A stretch of 64,000 bases of DNA from Rhodanobacter lindaniclasticus (GCF_004799035.1 NZ_MWIO01000027.1:62001-126000), one strand, 5' to 3'; positions 9,121 through 18,752 are shown, counted from the first letter of the stretch. A program made the numbers and translations. Notes: generated by a model from the letters alone, not told the origin.

Positions 9121-9422
9121 CCGTGCCAGCCGCCGAGCGCGAAACCGAAGAACAGTACCGCGATCACCACGAACACGAACAGCACCGACAGCAGCAGCTG
9201 CACATAGCCGAGCACCAGCCCGGCGATCGCCAGGCCGTCGCCTTCGGGGCGGTGTTCCGGGTGGCTGCTGCGGATCTCGCTGCGCGCGAGGTGGCCGCAG
9301 ACGATGGCCACCAGCGCGCCGACGAACGGCAGCACGCACCAGGCCAGGATGCCGAACACCAGGCTCACCACCGCCAGCGTGCTGGTCGGAGCGGCGGCAC
9401 GATAGGACACGGGATCGTTCAT
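9114..9422 (-). CDS. DUF4190-type small membrane protein
   Basis: 102 residues from the ATG at 9422. Two hydrophobic helices (about 17-45 and 65-95) separated by a polar loop containing HLARSEI and GDGLAIAGLVLGY, the pattern of DUF4190 proteins. Function is unknown. Its last 7 bases overlap the start of the dehydrogenase gene. A longer reading frame begins upstream, but the sequence there is unlike the family and a strong hairpin (9477-9504) lies in it. Confidence 0.75.
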   Translation of the reverse strand: MNDPVSYRAAAPTSTLAVVSLVFGILAWCVLPFVGALVAIVCGHLARSEIRSSHPEHRPEGDGLAIAGLVLGYVQLLLSVLFVFVVIAVLFFGFALGGWHGW

Positions 9423-9476
9423 CGGCTTGCTCGCGGAAATGCGCCGGGTTGGCGCCGAGAGCATCGTAACGTGATC

Positions 9477-9504
9477 GCCCGCGGCCGGCGAACCGGCCGC
9501 GGGC
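9477..9504 (-). terminator. Strong hairpin after the aldehyde dehydrogenase gene
   Basis: A 12-bp perfect GC stem (GCCCGCGGCCGG) with loop CGAA on the plus strand, 13 bases past the stop of the aldehyde dehydrogenase. There is no run of T on either strand, so it may stabilise the mRNA end or assist termination instead of being a standard intrinsic terminator. Confidence 0.5.
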
Positions 9505-9517
9505 CTGTTGCCGGCAC

Positions 9518-11053
9518 TTACAGATCGAACTTGATGCCCTGCGCCAGCGGCAGCGAATCGGAGTAGTTGATGGTGTTGGTCTGGCGGCGCATGTAGACCT
9601 TCCACGCGTCGGAGCCGGACTCGCGGCCACCGCCGGTTTCCTTCTCGCCGCCGAACGCGCCGCCGATTTCGGCGCCGGAGGTGCCGATGTTGACGTTGGC
9701 GATGCCGCAGTCCGAACCTGCCGCGGAGAGATACTTCTCGGCCGATTTCAGGTTCTGCGTGAAGATCGCCGAGGACAGTCCCTGCGGCACGTCGTTCTGC
9801 GCTGCGATCGCCTCGTCGAGATCCTTGAACTTCATCACGTAGAGGATCGGCGCGAAGGTTTCGGTCTGCACGACTTCATCGGCGTTCTTCAAGCCGGTGA
9901 TGATGGTCGGCAGCACGAAGTTGCCCTTGCGGTCGGTCAGCGCCGCACCGCCGGTGGCCACCGTGCCGCCGGCCGCCTTCGCCTTCTCGATCGCGGCGAG
10001 ATAACCCTTCACGGCGTCCTGGCTGTTCAGCGGGCCCATCAGCGTGGTGGCGAGCGTGGGATCGCCGATCTTGCCCTCGACCTGCTTGTAGGCCTTGACC
10101 AGGGTGTCGAGCACGCTGTCGTGGATGGACTCGTGCACGAACAGGCGGCGCGTGCTGGTGCAGCGCTGGCCGGCGGTGCCGACCGCGCCGAACACGATGC
10201 CCGGCACAGCCAGCTTCAGGTCGGCCGTTTCGTCCAGGATGATCGCGTTGTTGCCGCCCAGCTCCAGCAGCGAGCGGCCCATGCGCTGCGCCACGCGCTC
10301 GCCGACCATGCGGCCGACCTTGGTCGAGCCGGTGAAGCTGATCAGCGGGATGCGCCTGTCGTCGACGAAGGCCTGCGCCAGGTCGCTGCCGGCGTCGTTG
10401 AACAGGAAGAACAGATCCGGATAGCCGCCGTTTTTCAGCGCCTCGTTGCAGATCTTGATCGCGGCGATGGCCGACAGCGGCGTCTTCGGCGACGGCTTCC
10501 AGATGCAGATGTCACCGCAGGCGGCAGCCAGCATCGCGTTCCACGCCCACACCGCGACCGGGAAGTTGAACGCGCTGATGATGCCGACGATGCCCAGCGG
10601 GTGATACTGCTCGTACATGCGGTGGCCGGGGCGCTCCGAATGCATGGTGTAGCCGTACAGCATGCGGCTCTGGCCGACGGCGAAATCGGCGATGTCGATC
10701 ATCTCCTGCACTTCGCCGTCGCCCTCGGGCTTGATCTTGCCCATCTCCAGCGCGACCAGCGAGCCCAGCGCGTCCTTGTGCTTGCGCAGCGCCTCGCCAC
10801 ACAGACGCACCGCCTCGCCGCGCTGCGGCGCCGGCGTGGTACGCCACACCTTGAATGCTTCCTGGGCGCGCTTGACGATGGTCTCGTAGTCGGCGGCGCT
10901 GGAGGCATGCACGGTGGCAATCACCTCGCCGGTGGCCGGGTTCACCGGCTGCAGCGCGCCGGCGTCGGTGGTCTCGGACCACTCGCCCTGGCCGAGATAG
11001 GTACCAGAATGTTCGGTACCGATACCGAGCGACTTGAGGATGGCATGCGACAT
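9518..11053 (-). CDS. Aldehyde dehydrogenase, ALDH7 / aminoadipate-semialdehyde dehydrogenase type
   Basis: 511 residues; start at 11053 has AGGAG about 7 bases upstream. ALDH superfamily: cofactor loop SFTGSTKVG, catalytic Glu in LELGGNN, catalytic Cys in [10 protein letters not shown], and C-terminal [18 protein letters not shown]. The [10 protein letters not shown] block and [14 protein letters not shown] tail match the ALDH7 (antiquitin, alpha-aminoadipic semialdehyde) group more than betaine or succinate-semialdehyde enzymes. The likely role is oxidation of piperideine-6-carboxylate/aminoadipate semialdehyde in lysine breakdown; this is inferred, since no other lysine-degradation gene is nearby. 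Confidence 0.87.
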   Translation of the reverse strand: MSHAILKSLGIGTEHSGTYLGQGEWSETTDAGALQPVNPATGEVIATVHASSAADYETIVKRAQEAFKVWRTTPAPQRGEAVRLCGEALRKHKDALGSLVALEMGKIKPEGDGEVQEMIDIADFAVGQSRMLYGYTMHSERPGHRMYEQYHPLGIVGIISAFNFPVAVWAWNAMLAAACGDICIWKPSPKTPLSAIAAIKICNEALKNGGYPDLFFLFNDAGSDLAQAFVDDRRIPLISFTGSTKVGRMVGERVAQRMGRSLLELGGNNAIILDETADLKLAVPGIVFGAVGTAGQRCTSTRRLFVHESIHDSVLDTLVKAYKQVEGKIGDPTLATTLMGPLNSQDAVKGYLAAIEKAKAAGGTVATGGAALTDRKGNFVLPTIITGLKNADEVVQTETFAPILYVMKFKDLDEAIAAQNDVPQGLSSAIFTQNLKSAEKYLSAAGSDCGIANVNIGTSGAEIGGAFGGEKETGGGRESGSDAWKVYMRRQTNTINYSDSLPLAQGIKFDL

Positions 11054-11138
11054 ACGTGACTCCTGGTCGTGCGGCGCCCGCCGGCGCCGTGGATGAAATA
11101 GGCAATTGGCCATTCTAACAGGGTGGCGAGAAAGGCTT

Positions 11139-11240
11139 CCTCCCCTGCTCGCAGGGGAGGGTTGGGGTGGGGGCTCTTGATCCTGGTTCTCAGCGACCCT
11201 GCGCAACCCCTCCCCGCCTCCCCCTGCAAGCAGGGGGAGG
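11139..11240. repeat. Pair of GC-rich palindromes (CCTCCCC type) before tRNA-Arg
   Basis: Two hairpins: 11139-11160 (arms CCTCCCCTGC / GCAGGGGAGG) and 11217-11240 (arms CCTCCCCCTGC / GCAGGGGGAGG). The sequence between them, GGGTTGGGG going out and CAACCCCTCCCC coming back, is also partly complementary, so the whole 100 bases could fold as one structure. A related element lies at 36732-36842. Confidence 0.75.
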
Positions 11241-11277
11241 AGCAAGACCGCGCGATCCATGCGAAAATCGCCACCCC

Positions 11278-11354
11278 GCCCTCGTAGCTCAGTCGGATAG
11301 AGCGGTCCCCTCCTAAGGGACAGGTCGGACGTTCGAATCGTCTCGGGGGCACCA
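11278..11354 (+). tRNA. tRNA-Arg (anticodon CCT)
   Basis: A complete cloverleaf can be drawn: acceptor GCCCTCG with CGGGGGC (one T-G pair), D-arm AGCTC...GAGC, anticodon stem GTCCC/GGGAC around loop CTCCTAA giving anticodon CCT (reads AGG), T-arm with GTTCGAATC, and encoded CCA at 11352-11354. Length 77. Confidence 0.97.
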
Positions 11355-11398
11355 ATCGCAGCGAACGCAAGGGTCGGCCATGCCGGCCCTTGTGCGTT

Positions 11399-12958
11399 TC
11401 ACGAACTGCACGAGAGCATCGAGCAACCCGCCTTGTGCCGCGCCCAGTCCGGCCGCCTCGAAGCAAACGCTTCGCGGCCCGGCTGGTCATCGTACGGATG
11501 TCGCATCACGTCGAGCAGCTCGTGGATGCCGGAAGGGTCGCCCGCGCTCGCCTGGTCGATTGCCTGCTGTGCAAGGTAGTTGCGCAGGACATGGCATGGA
11601 TTGGCCGCCCGCATGCGCGCGCGGCGCGCGTCGGCCGAAAGCGGATCGTCGACGAGGCGGGTGGCATAGCGCGTCAGCCAGTCCATGAGCGCGGGTTCGG
11701 CACCGCGCTGTTTCGCCTCATCGTAGAAAGCATCGTCCATTGGCTGCAGGGTCGGCGCCAATGGATCGAGCTCGGCCAGCGCGCGAAACCACAGTGTCAT
11801 GTCGATTTCGGCCGATGCCATCAGCCCGTGCAGGTCCTGCATCAGCACCACATCCGCATCACGGCACTCGGCAAGCCCGAGCTTGCGCGCGATATTGACG
11901 CGATCCGCGGCGGCATAGACCTCGGCGTAGCGGTCGAGCCCGGCCTGCAACGGCGCCACGTCGTCGAACAGCGGCGCCAGCGCCCCGGCCAGCCGGCTCA
12001 GGTTCCACCACGCCACGTTCGGCTGCTGGCCGAAGCGGTAACGGCGGCGCTGGGCGTCGGTGGTGTTCGGCGTCCAGTCCGGGTCGAAGTTGTCGATCCA
12101 GCCGTAGGGGCCGTAGTCGATGGTGAGGCCGAGGATCGACATGTTGTCGGTGTTCATCACGCCATGCACGAAACCCACGCGCATCCAGTGCGCGATCATC
12201 GTGGCGGTGCGTTCGCAGACCTGGGCGAACCATTCGGCATAAAGCGCTTCGCCCTGCCCCGACAGTTCCGGAAAGTCGCGGCGGATGGTGAAATCGACCA
12301 GTTGCCGCAGCAGCGTGACGTCGCCGCGCGAGGCCGGCAGCTCGAAGTTGCCGAAGCGGATGAACGAGGGCGCCGCGCGACAGACGATCGCGCCGGACTC
12401 GGGCGCGGCATGGCCGTCGTAGAACATGTCGCGCAGCACCGGTTCACCGGTTTCGAGCAGGCACAGGGCGCGCGTGGTCGGCACGCCGAGGTGATGCATC
12501 GCCTCGCTGCACAGGAACTCGCGCACCGACGAACGCAGCACCGCGCGGCCATCGGCGCCGCGTGAATACGGGGTTCGGCCTGCCCCCTTCAACTGCAGCT
12601 CCCAGCGCTCGCCCGCCGCGTTGACCAGCTCGCCCAGCGAGATGGCGCGGCCGTCGCCCAGCTGGCCGGCCCACTGGCCAAACTGGTGGCCGCCGTAATT
12701 CGCCGCCCACGGCCACATGCCTTCGAGCAAGGCATTGCCGCCGAACACCTGGGCGAACTCGGCGCTGACCACCTCCGCCTCGCTGAAGCCGAGTGTCGCA
12801 GCCATCTCCGCCGAGTGCGCCAGCACGCGCGGTGCCGCCACCGGCGTGGGGTCGACCCGCGAGTAAAGCGCGCCCTCGACCTGGCGCAACTGCCCGCCCG
12901 GCTCCGCATCACCGGGAAGCTCATGCACGAACGTGTTGTCGAAACGCAGGTTGAACAT
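11399..12958 (-). CDS. selO: Protein adenylyltransferase SelO (YdiU)
   Basis: 519 residues from the ATG at 12958. SelO is a pseudokinase-fold enzyme that transfers AMP from ATP to Ser/Thr/Tyr of proteins and is linked to redox homeostasis. Seen: [39 protein letters not shown], then [20 protein letters not shown], which holds the metal-binding Asn and Asp. The protein ends in LSCSS: the cysteine three residues from the end occupies the place of selenocysteine in eukaryotic SelO. The gene is isolated between tRNA-Arg and a divergent cysteine-cluster gene. Confidence 0.95.
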   Translation of the reverse strand: MFNLRFDNTFVHELPGDAEPGGQLRQVEGALYSRVDPTPVAAPRVLAHSAEMAATLGFSEAEVVSAEFAQVFGGNALLEGMWPWAANYGGHQFGQWAGQLGDGRAISLGELVNAAGERWELQLKGAGRTPYSRGADGRAVLRSSVREFLCSEAMHHLGVPTTRALCLLETGEPVLRDMFYDGHAAPESGAIVCRAAPSFIRFGNFELPASRGDVTLLRQLVDFTIRRDFPELSGQGEALYAEWFAQVCERTATMIAHWMRVGFVHGVMNTDNMSILGLTIDYGPYGWIDNFDPDWTPNTTDAQRRRYRFGQQPNVAWWNLSRLAGALAPLFDDVAPLQAGLDRYAEVYAAADRVNIARKLGLAECRDADVVLMQDLHGLMASAEIDMTLWFRALAELDPLAPTLQPMDDAFYDEAKQRGAEPALMDWLTRYATRLVDDPLSADARRARMRAANPCHVLRNYLAQQAIDQASAGDPSGIHELLDVMRHPYDDQPGREAFASRRPDWARHKAGCSMLSCSS

Positions 12959-13130
12959 GGATACACCTGGCCCAATGCAGGAACGCACCCTCAGTGCGAT
13001 GCTTTCGCCACGCGCCGCGAAAGCATCGCGCACGGCTCACGCCAATATGCGCGGTGTCAGGAGCTTTGCAAGGTGCACCGCGAGTTTGCGCCACAACATG
13101 GCATTCATGTCCGGCGTGCCATGCTGACGC

Positions 13131-13463
13131 GTGAAAAATATCCCGGCCCCCTGCAGCGAAAGCATCGACCCCGGCGTGCAGTGTTCGACCTGCGAAGCCG
13201 TGTGTTGTCGCCTGACCGTGGTGCTGATGCCCGAGGATCACATACCCGCGTGGCTCGTCGACCATGACGAGCACGGCATGGCGATTCTCGCCAAGGGCGA
13301 AGAGGGCTGGTGTGCCGCGGTGAACCCGAACACCTTCGGCTGCACCATCTACGAGGATCGCCCCGCCATCTGCCGCCAGTTCGCCATGGGCAGCCCGAGC
13401 TGCCGCGACGAACGGCACAAGTGGTTCGGCAACGCCATCCCCACGGCCGTGCACGTGCTGTAG
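13131..13463 (+). CDS. YkgJ-family cysteine cluster protein
   Basis: 110 residues, GTG start at 13131. Cysteine pattern CSTCEAVCC near the N-terminus and later CxxY(E)DRP(x)CRQF matches the YkgJ/UPF0153 zinc- or iron-chelating family, whose function is unknown. The upstream gap to selO (172 bases) carries both divergent promoters. The stop codon TAG (13461-13463) is the first part of a palindromic repeat. Confidence 0.8.
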   Translation: MKNIPAPCSESIDPGVQCSTCEAVCCRLTVVLMPEDHIPAWLVDHDEHGMAILAKGEEGWCAAVNPNTFGCTIYEDRPAICRQFAMGSPSCRDERHKWFGNAIPTAVHVL

Positions 13464-13513
13464 GTCGGGCACCGTCCGCCATCGGGTTGCGACGACAAAG
13501 CCGGCGCTCCTAC
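13460..13513. repeat. REP-type element bounded by GTAGG/CCTAC between convergent genes
   Basis: The element starts GTAGGTCGGGCACC and ends GCCGGCGCTCCTAC. The TAG in its left head is the stop of the cysteine-cluster gene, and the TAG of its right head (read on minus, 13510-13512) is the stop of rsuA. GTAG heads are the mark of REPs mobilised by RAYT-type enzymes. Confidence 0.7.
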
Positions 13514-14208
13514 GCGAAGATCAGCGCGACCTCGGCGGCATCGAGTGGGCGCCATTCGCCGGACGGCAGCTCGCCCAGGGGAAGTGCGCCGACCGAGATG
13601 CGCTGCAACGTCTCCACGTGATTGCCTGCGGCGGCGAACATCCGGCGCACCTGGTGATAACGGCCTTCGGTGACGGTGAGGCGCACATGCCGCGGCCCCA
13701 GCACGTCAAGCGCCGCGGGCGCCAGCGGCTCCTTCTCCGATTCCAGCAACAGCGTGCCACTGGCGAACAGCGCGCCCTCGTCGCCACGCAGGTCCTGCGC
13801 CAGCGTGGCCTCGTAGACCTTGGCCACCTGCGCCTTGGGCGAAATGATCCGGTGCAGCAGCGCGCCATCGTCGGTGAACAGCAACAGGCCCGAGGTATCG
13901 CGATCGAGCCGGCCGACGGTGGACAGCGCGGGGGAGCGCACGCTGTAACGCGGCGGCAGCAGGTCATAGACGATGCGGCCCGGGTCCTTGCGCGAGCAGG
14001 TGACGCCCAGCGGCTTGTTCAACATCAGCACCAGGCCAGGCGGCGGGTCCAGCGGTTCGTCGTCGACGCGGATGGTCTCCAGCGGCACCACGTCGTCGGC
14101 GTAGAGCACCTCGCCAGCGGCGTCGGTGATGCGGCCGCTGCGGAACAGCTGGGTCACGTCCTTGCGGCTGCCGTAACCGAGGTTGGCGATCAATTTGACC
14201 AGTTTCAT
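13510..14208 (-). CDS. rsuA: 16S rRNA pseudouridine synthase RsuA-like
   Basis: 232 residues. RsuA makes pseudouridine 516 in 16S rRNA. An S4-like RNA-binding N-terminus (about 1-55) is followed by MLNKPLGVTCS, catalytic GRLDRDTSGLLLFTDDG with the active Asp, and the C-terminal TEGRYHQVRRMFAAAGNHV. Length matches E. coli RsuA. It starts on the last 4 bases (ATGA) of the upstream methyltransferase gene, so two rRNA-modification genes form one operon. RluE/RluF-type paralogues are possible but fit less well. Confidence 0.87.
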   Translation of the reverse strand: MKLVKLIANLGYGSRKDVTQLFRSGRITDAAGEVLYADDVVPLETIRVDDEPLDPPPGLVLMLNKPLGVTCSRKDPGRIVYDLLPPRYSVRSPALSTVGRLDRDTSGLLLFTDDGALLHRIISPKAQVAKVYEATLAQDLRGDEGALFASGTLLLESEKEPLAPAALDVLGPRHVRLTVTEGRYHQVRRMFAAAGNHVETLQRISVGALPLGELPSGEWRPLDAAEVALIFA

Positions 14209-15266
14209 GCGCGCACTCCGGTGGCCTCGATCACCTTGAACCCATCCTGCGTCGCCAACGTACGCACGGTCTCGAAGCGCTGACCCAGGTGCGCCTCGTA
14301 CGGCAGGTGACGATTCGCCACCAGCAGCAGGCGGCCATGCGGTACCAGTGCATCCGCCGCACTGGTGATGAAGGCGCGGCCCAGCTCCGGCAGGTCCGCG
14401 CGGCCCAGGTGGAACGGCGGATTGCTGACGACCGCATCGTAGCGTTCGGGCAAGCCGCGGGTCACGTCGTGCCAATGCACGTTCGCCGCCAGCTCGCGAC
14501 CAGCTTCGCGTTGCGCCCGCGCCAGGTTGGCGCGGGCCGGCTCCAGCGCGCGCGCCTCGGCCTCGTACAGGTCGATCGCGTCGATCCGCGGGCAGCGTGC
14601 GATCAGCTGGCAGGCGAGATAGCCGTAACCGGCACCGAGGTCCGCCACGCGACCGTGCAGGTCCGCCGGCAGATGTTCGGCTAGCAGCGCCGAGGCGCAA
14701 TCGACGCGGTCCCAGGCGAACAGCCCCGGCCGGCTGACGTAGCCGCCGGCAATCTCGCGTGGTGCATCCAGCGCCAGCCATGTCTCCAGCAGCGCCTGGT
14801 CGATGGCAGCTTCGTCCCGCGTGGCCCAGAACACGCGACACTTGTGCTTGGACAACTGCTGCACGGGACCGGCGAGTTTCTGCAGATCCGCTTCGCCCGA
14901 TTTCGCGCCCTCGGCATTGGCCATCGCCGCCAGCACGATGCCGCCCGGCGCGGCGTGCTGCAGCGCCCGGGCGAACAGTGCGCGCGCCTCGTCACGCTGG
15001 CGCGGCGGCAGCACCAGCACCAGCGCGAAACGCTCGTCCACCGCCGGCTCGCCCACGCGCAGCCCGTGGCGCGAAAGCTCCTCGGCGAACGGCAGGAAAC
15101 TCTGCTCGCACAACCAGCCCGGCTGCGCCAGCTCGCGCAGGCGCACATCGGCGCGCGCGCGCAAAAACAGCACCCGGCCATCCGCCGGTCGTGCCAGCCG
15201 CGCCGTCTCGAACGGCACGAACAACGCCGCCAGCGCCGCGGCCGGTGCCGCGAATACTCCCGCCAT
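14205..15266 (-). CDS. Class I methyltransferase, RsmC/RlmG-like
   Basis: 353 residues from the ATG at 15266. Two tandem methyltransferase-like halves as in RsmC: a degenerate N-terminal one and a catalytic C-terminal one with the SAM motif VADLGAGYGYLACQL and the N6/N2-amino motif SNPPFH. RsmC methylates G1207 of 16S rRNA. The SNPPF catalytic tetrad and the two-domain layout support an rRNA guanine-N2 methyltransferase; RlmG (23S G1835) has the same layout and cannot be excluded. The downstream rsuA overlaps by 4 bases. Confidence 0.82.
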   Translation of the reverse strand: MAGVFAAPAAALAALFVPFETARLARPADGRVLFLRARADVRLRELAQPGWLCEQSFLPFAEELSRHGLRVGEPAVDERFALVLVLPPRQRDEARALFARALQHAAPGGIVLAAMANAEGAKSGEADLQKLAGPVQQLSKHKCRVFWATRDEAAIDQALLETWLALDAPREIAGGYVSRPGLFAWDRVDCASALLAEHLPADLHGRVADLGAGYGYLACQLIARCPRIDAIDLYEAEARALEPARANLARAQREAGRELAANVHWHDVTRGLPERYDAVVSNPPFHLGRADLPELGRAFITSAADALVPHGRLLLVANRHLPYEAHLGQRFETVRTLATQDGFKVIEATGVRA

Positions 15267-15345
15267 GCTCACTCGATGTCCTGATCCGGGAAACAGGCGC
15301 GCAGTGTATCGCGGCGCCTTTGCGCGCCTGCCGCCTGCACGGTGC

Positions 15346-16149
15346 TCAAGGCTGTGCGGCGGTATCCGGTGACGCCGGCAATTCGTCCAGCATCTGTTGC
15401 GCCAGCGGGCCGTAGCCTTCGTCGAAATGATGGCCGCCCCGCTTGGCGTGCACGGCAACCCACGTCGGCAGACCGGGCTGGTCGCACAGACTGTCGGCCG
15501 CATCGTCCAGACCGTAGTAGCACACCACTGGCGGCTGGCCGTGCAGCGCCAGCAGCGGTGGCAGCGGGTCGTGATGGTCGATCGGGTTGACCCACTGCAA
15601 CGCGTCCTTGAGGCGCTCCTTGAACCAGCCCTGTTCGATCATGTAACCCTGCAGTTCGATCTCGAAGGTCACGTCGCGGCTGGGCGAGAGCAGCACCATC
15701 TGGGTGATCCGCGCGCGGTTCCGGGCGCTGAGCTGGTCGGTGATGGTGGGCAGCACGTCGGCACCGAACGAGAAGCCGATCAGCCAGATCCGCCGCTTGC
15801 CCCAGGCATCGAGGTGCTTCGTCATCAACGCGTCCAGTTCGCGCGCGGTCTGCCGCGGGTCGTGTCCGCGCCAGTAGTACTTGAACGAGTTGATGCCGAG
15901 CACCGGCACGCCGCGGTCGATCAGGGCGATGCCTAGGCGCCGATCCAGGTCGGCCCAGCCGCCGTCGCCGGAGACGATCACCGCCATCACGTCGTCCTTG
16001 CCCGCCGGCGGCGGGACGGCACGCGCGGCCACCGGCCAGACCACGGTGGCATCGGCCAGGCTGACCGAGGACCACGGCCGCCACGCCAGCAAGGCGCCGA
16101 GCAGGCCAAGCACCAGCACGCCGGCCAACCAGGTCTTCCATCGTTTCAT
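15346..16149 (-). CDS. AcvB/VirJ-family protein, probable lysyl-phosphatidylglycerol hydrolase
   Basis: 267 residues with an N-terminal signal or anchor helix (about 5-25), so periplasmic. Alpha/beta-hydrolase layout: SGDGGWADLD near the start, nucleophile elbow GFSFGAD, and HHFD with the late histidine. This is the VirJ domain found in Agrobacterium AcvB, which hydrolyses lysyl-phosphatidylglycerol. The start overlaps the mprF stop by 4 bases (ATGA); the same synthase-hydrolase pairing is known as lpiA-acvB in rhizobia. The hydrolase role is inferred from family and pairing. Confidence 0.85.
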   Translation of the reverse strand: MKRWKTWLAGVLVLGLLGALLAWRPWSSVSLADATVVWPVAARAVPPPAGKDDVMAVIVSGDGGWADLDRRLGIALIDRGVPVLGINSFKYYWRGHDPRQTARELDALMTKHLDAWGKRRIWLIGFSFGADVLPTITDQLSARNRARITQMVLLSPSRDVTFEIELQGYMIEQGWFKERLKDALQWVNPIDHHDPLPPLLALHGQPPVVCYYGLDDAADSLCDQPGLPTWVAVHAKRGGHHFDEGYGPLAQQMLDELPASPDTAAQP

Positions 16150-18752
16150 CGACGCACCACTCCGCCCAGGCCGCCCGCGATCAGGCTGGCCACGTTGGCC
16201 AGGATCATCGGCAAGGCGATGCCGCGTGGCACCGCCATGTAGCGCGGCTCCCACTGCGGATCGAATTTCTGCTTGTAGCGCTGCAGGCCGCGGAAGTTGT
16301 AGAAGCGCTCGCCGCGGCCGAACACCATCGCGCCGAAGCGGTTCCACCACGGCGCATGGCGCCGGCTGTGCAGGCCGGCCAGCGGCGCCATGCCCAGGTT
16401 GAACCAGCGATAGCCTTCCGCGCGCGCCCACTGCATCAGTTCCACGAACAGGAAATCCATGATGCCGGCCGGCGCATCCGGGCGATGGCGCATCAGGTCA
16501 ACCGAGGCCTCCTCGCGCGTGTCGTTGAGCAGCAGATTGGCGAACGCCACCAGTCGCCCGTCCTGCCATGCCACCGCCAGCGGCGTGCGCGAGAGATAGC
16601 GCGGATCGAAGGCCCCGAGCGAGAACCGTTTCTCGCGCACCTGCTTGTCGGCCAGCCAGGCGTCGGACACGTCGCGCAGCTCCGGCAGCAGGCCGGCCAC
16701 GGCTTCAGCGGGAAGTATCTCCAGGCGCAAGCCCTCGCGGTGCAGCTTGTTTACCGTGTTGCGCAACACCTTGCGCGACTTGCCGTCCAGGTTGAAGTCC
16801 TGCAACCGCACCCGCGCCTCCTCGCCGATCTTCAACAGGTTCAGGCCCACCTCCAGGTACAGGTCGAGGTTGGCCGGGCTGACCTGGTAGAACACCGGCC
16901 AGCCACCGGCGCGTTCGCATTGTTCGAGGAAAGTCCACACCAGCTCGCGCCGTGCGACCTCGTCGGTCCCCACCGGATCGCCCATCGCGACCCAACTGCG
17001 CCCGATCGTGTCGAACATCACGAAAGCTTTGTGCTCATCGTCGAACAGCAGGCTCTTGTCGCCCATCAGCGCCAGGTGTGCCTGCGCCGAGGGAAACTGC
17101 TTGATCAACGGCAGCACCTGCGCCAACTCGGCCTCGTCGGGTCGTTCGCGCTGCAGCTTCTGCGGACGGATCAGGCTGGCCGCCGCGAACAGCATGCCGG
17201 TGACGACCGCGGCCACCAGCGCGCGCAGCGCTCGCGGCGCGCCGCCGTGCTGCAGGCTGAACTGCCACCACAGGTCGGCGCTGTAATCGACGTGCTTGTA
17301 GCTGAACACCACCAGCCACGCCGCGCAGCCCAGCGTAGCCACGATCGCCACGATCCAGCCCACACCGAAGCTGGTGCTGAACAGCGACGCGCGCCGATGG
17401 AACAACCGGTGGGCCGGCGCCAGCGCCAGTGCCAGCAAGGTCATCAGCGCGGCCTCCTCGTAGTCGATGCCCTTGAGCAGCGAGAACACCGCGCCGGCCA
17501 GCAGCAACACCAGGGTCAGCCAATAGGCGGCATCCAGCCGCCGTTGCAGGCCGCGCGCCAGGATCAGCAGCAGCATGCCGATCACGCTGGCCAGCAGGTG
17601 CGAAACCTCCAGCACCGACAGCGGCAACAACTCGCCCAGGATCGCCATGCGCACGGGCAATGCGCGGGTGGCACCGGAGAACAGCAGCACAGCCCCGCAG
17701 ACCAGGGTCAGCCCCGCGAAGAACGATGGCAGCAAGCCGGTGAGCCACGGTGCCAGCACGGCCTTGCGACGCCAGCCCTGCGCCTCGCGCTGCAGCACCA
17801 GCAGGGCGGCGGTGCACAGCGGCAGCAGGTAATAGATCACGCGGTACGCGGCCAGCGCACCGAGGATCGGTGCAGTCAGCTGGGCGTTGCCGGTGGCACC
17901 GAAGCCGGCCAGCATCACCGCCTCGAACACTCCCAGCCCGCCGGGCACGTGGCTGACCAGGCCGATGATCTGGGCGATCACGAAGATCGCCAGGAAATGC
18001 CCGAAGCCGTTGTTCAGCGCATCCGGCATCAGCACGTAAAGCACCGCGGCGGCGAGGCCCCAGTCGCACGCCCCGACCAGGATCTGCTTCAACGCGGTGC
18101 CCACGGAAGGCAGCGTCACGCGCCAACGCCAGATGCGCAGCGGGCGATGGATCAACCCGCCCGCCAGCCAGGCCAGCGGCAGCGCAACCAGCACCGCGCC
18201 CACCGGCTGGCTCAGGCCGGCCAGCGGCAACTCCGGCGGCAGCGGCACCCACAACAAGGTGGTGCCGGTGAGCGCCAGCAGGCCCAGCCAGAAGCTGCTG
18301 GTGCAGAACAGCACCACGCGGGCGATCTCGCCGTTGCCCAACCCGTTCTGCAGGTAGAAGCGATAGCGGATCGAGCCGGACACCAGCAGCGACATGCCCA
18401 CCGCATTGCTGAAGGCATAGCTGATGAAGGAAATCAGGCCGACCCGCCGCCACGGCAGCCGACGTCCGATCGAGGCCAGCGCCAACCGATCGTACAGTGT
18501 CATCACCGCATAGCCGGCCAGGGTGAACAGCACTGCCAGCCCCAGGCGCTGGTGCGACAGACTCTGCACGTACTGGCGTACTTGGTGGTAGTTCACCTCG
18601 CGCGCCAGCAGATGCAGGGCAAACAGCGCCAAGCACAGCATGCCCACCGAGAACAGCGGGCCGGCGGCACGGCGCAGCCATGCAGCCCGCTGGCTGGGGC
18701 CATCGAGAATCCCGCCCGCGCGCGGCGCCCGTTCGACTTGTTCCTGCACCAC
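16146..18752 (-). CDS. mprF: Bifunctional lysylphosphatidylglycerol flippase/synthetase MprF
   Basis: About 868 residues. The N-terminal half is a run of membrane helices (flippase, UPF0104-like, roughly residues 30-480 with SHVPGGLGVFEAVMLAGFG). The C-terminal cytosolic domain (DUF2156, from about 540) contains FDDEHKAFVMFDTIGRSWVA and NLGMAPLAG and transfers lysine from Lys-tRNA to phosphatidylglycerol. Lysinylation lowers surface negative charge and gives resistance to cationic peptides. A GTG at 18752 (or 18749) is taken as start because GGGGGGA precedes it; an upstream ATG at 18830 would add 26 unlike residues. The next gene is the AcvB/VirJ-like hydrolase. Confidence 0.92.
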   Translation of the reverse strand: MVQEQVERAPRAGGILDGPSQRAAWLRRAAGPLFSVGMLCLALFALHLLAREVNYHQVRQYVQSLSHQRLGLAVLFTLAGYAVMTLYDRLALASIGRRLPWRRVGLISFISYAFSNAVGMSLLVSGSIRYRFYLQNGLGNGEIARVVLFCTSSFWLGLLALTGTTLLWVPLPPELPLAGLSQPVGAVLVALPLAWLAGGLIHRPLRIWRWRVTLPSVGTALKQILVGACDWGLAAAVLYVLMPDALNNGFGHFLAIFVIAQIIGLVSHVPGGLGVFEAVMLAGFGATGNAQLTAPILGALAAYRVIYYLLPLCTAALLVLQREAQGWRRKAVLAPWLTGLLPSFFAGLTLVCGAVLLFSGATRALPVRMAILGELLPLSVLEVSHLLASVIGMLLLILARGLQRRLDAAYWLTLVLLLAGAVFSLLKGIDYEEAALMTLLALALAPAHRLFHRRASLFSTSFGVGWIVAIVATLGCAAWLVVFSYKHVDYSADLWWQFSLQHGGAPRALRALVAAVVTGMLFAAASLIRPQKLQRERPDEAELAQVLPLIKQFPSAQAHLALMGDKSLLFDDEHKAFVMFDTIGRSWVAMGDPVGTDEVARRELVWTFLEQCERAGGWPVFYQVSPANLDLYLEVGLNLLKIGEEARVRLQDFNLDGKSRKVLRNTVNKLHREGLRLEILPAEAVAGLLPELRDVSDAWLADKQVREKRFSLGAFDPRYLSRTPLAVAWQDGRLVAFANLLLNDTREEASVDLMRHRPDAPAGIMDFLFVELMQWARAEGYRWFNLGMAPLAGLHSRRHAPWWNRFGAMVFGRGERFYNFRGLQRYKQKFDPQWEPRYMAVPRGIALPMILANVASLIAGGLGGVVRR

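Noticed and set aside
9114-9605. DUF4190 gene starting at 9605
   Set aside because: Would include a strong hairpin and overlap the end of the aldehyde dehydrogenase gene with no similarity; the start at 9422 fits the family.
9121-9630. Upstream extension of the dehydrogenase at 8350
   Set aside because: Overlaps the DUF4190 gene and lacks SDR similarity; classical SDR length is met from 9120.
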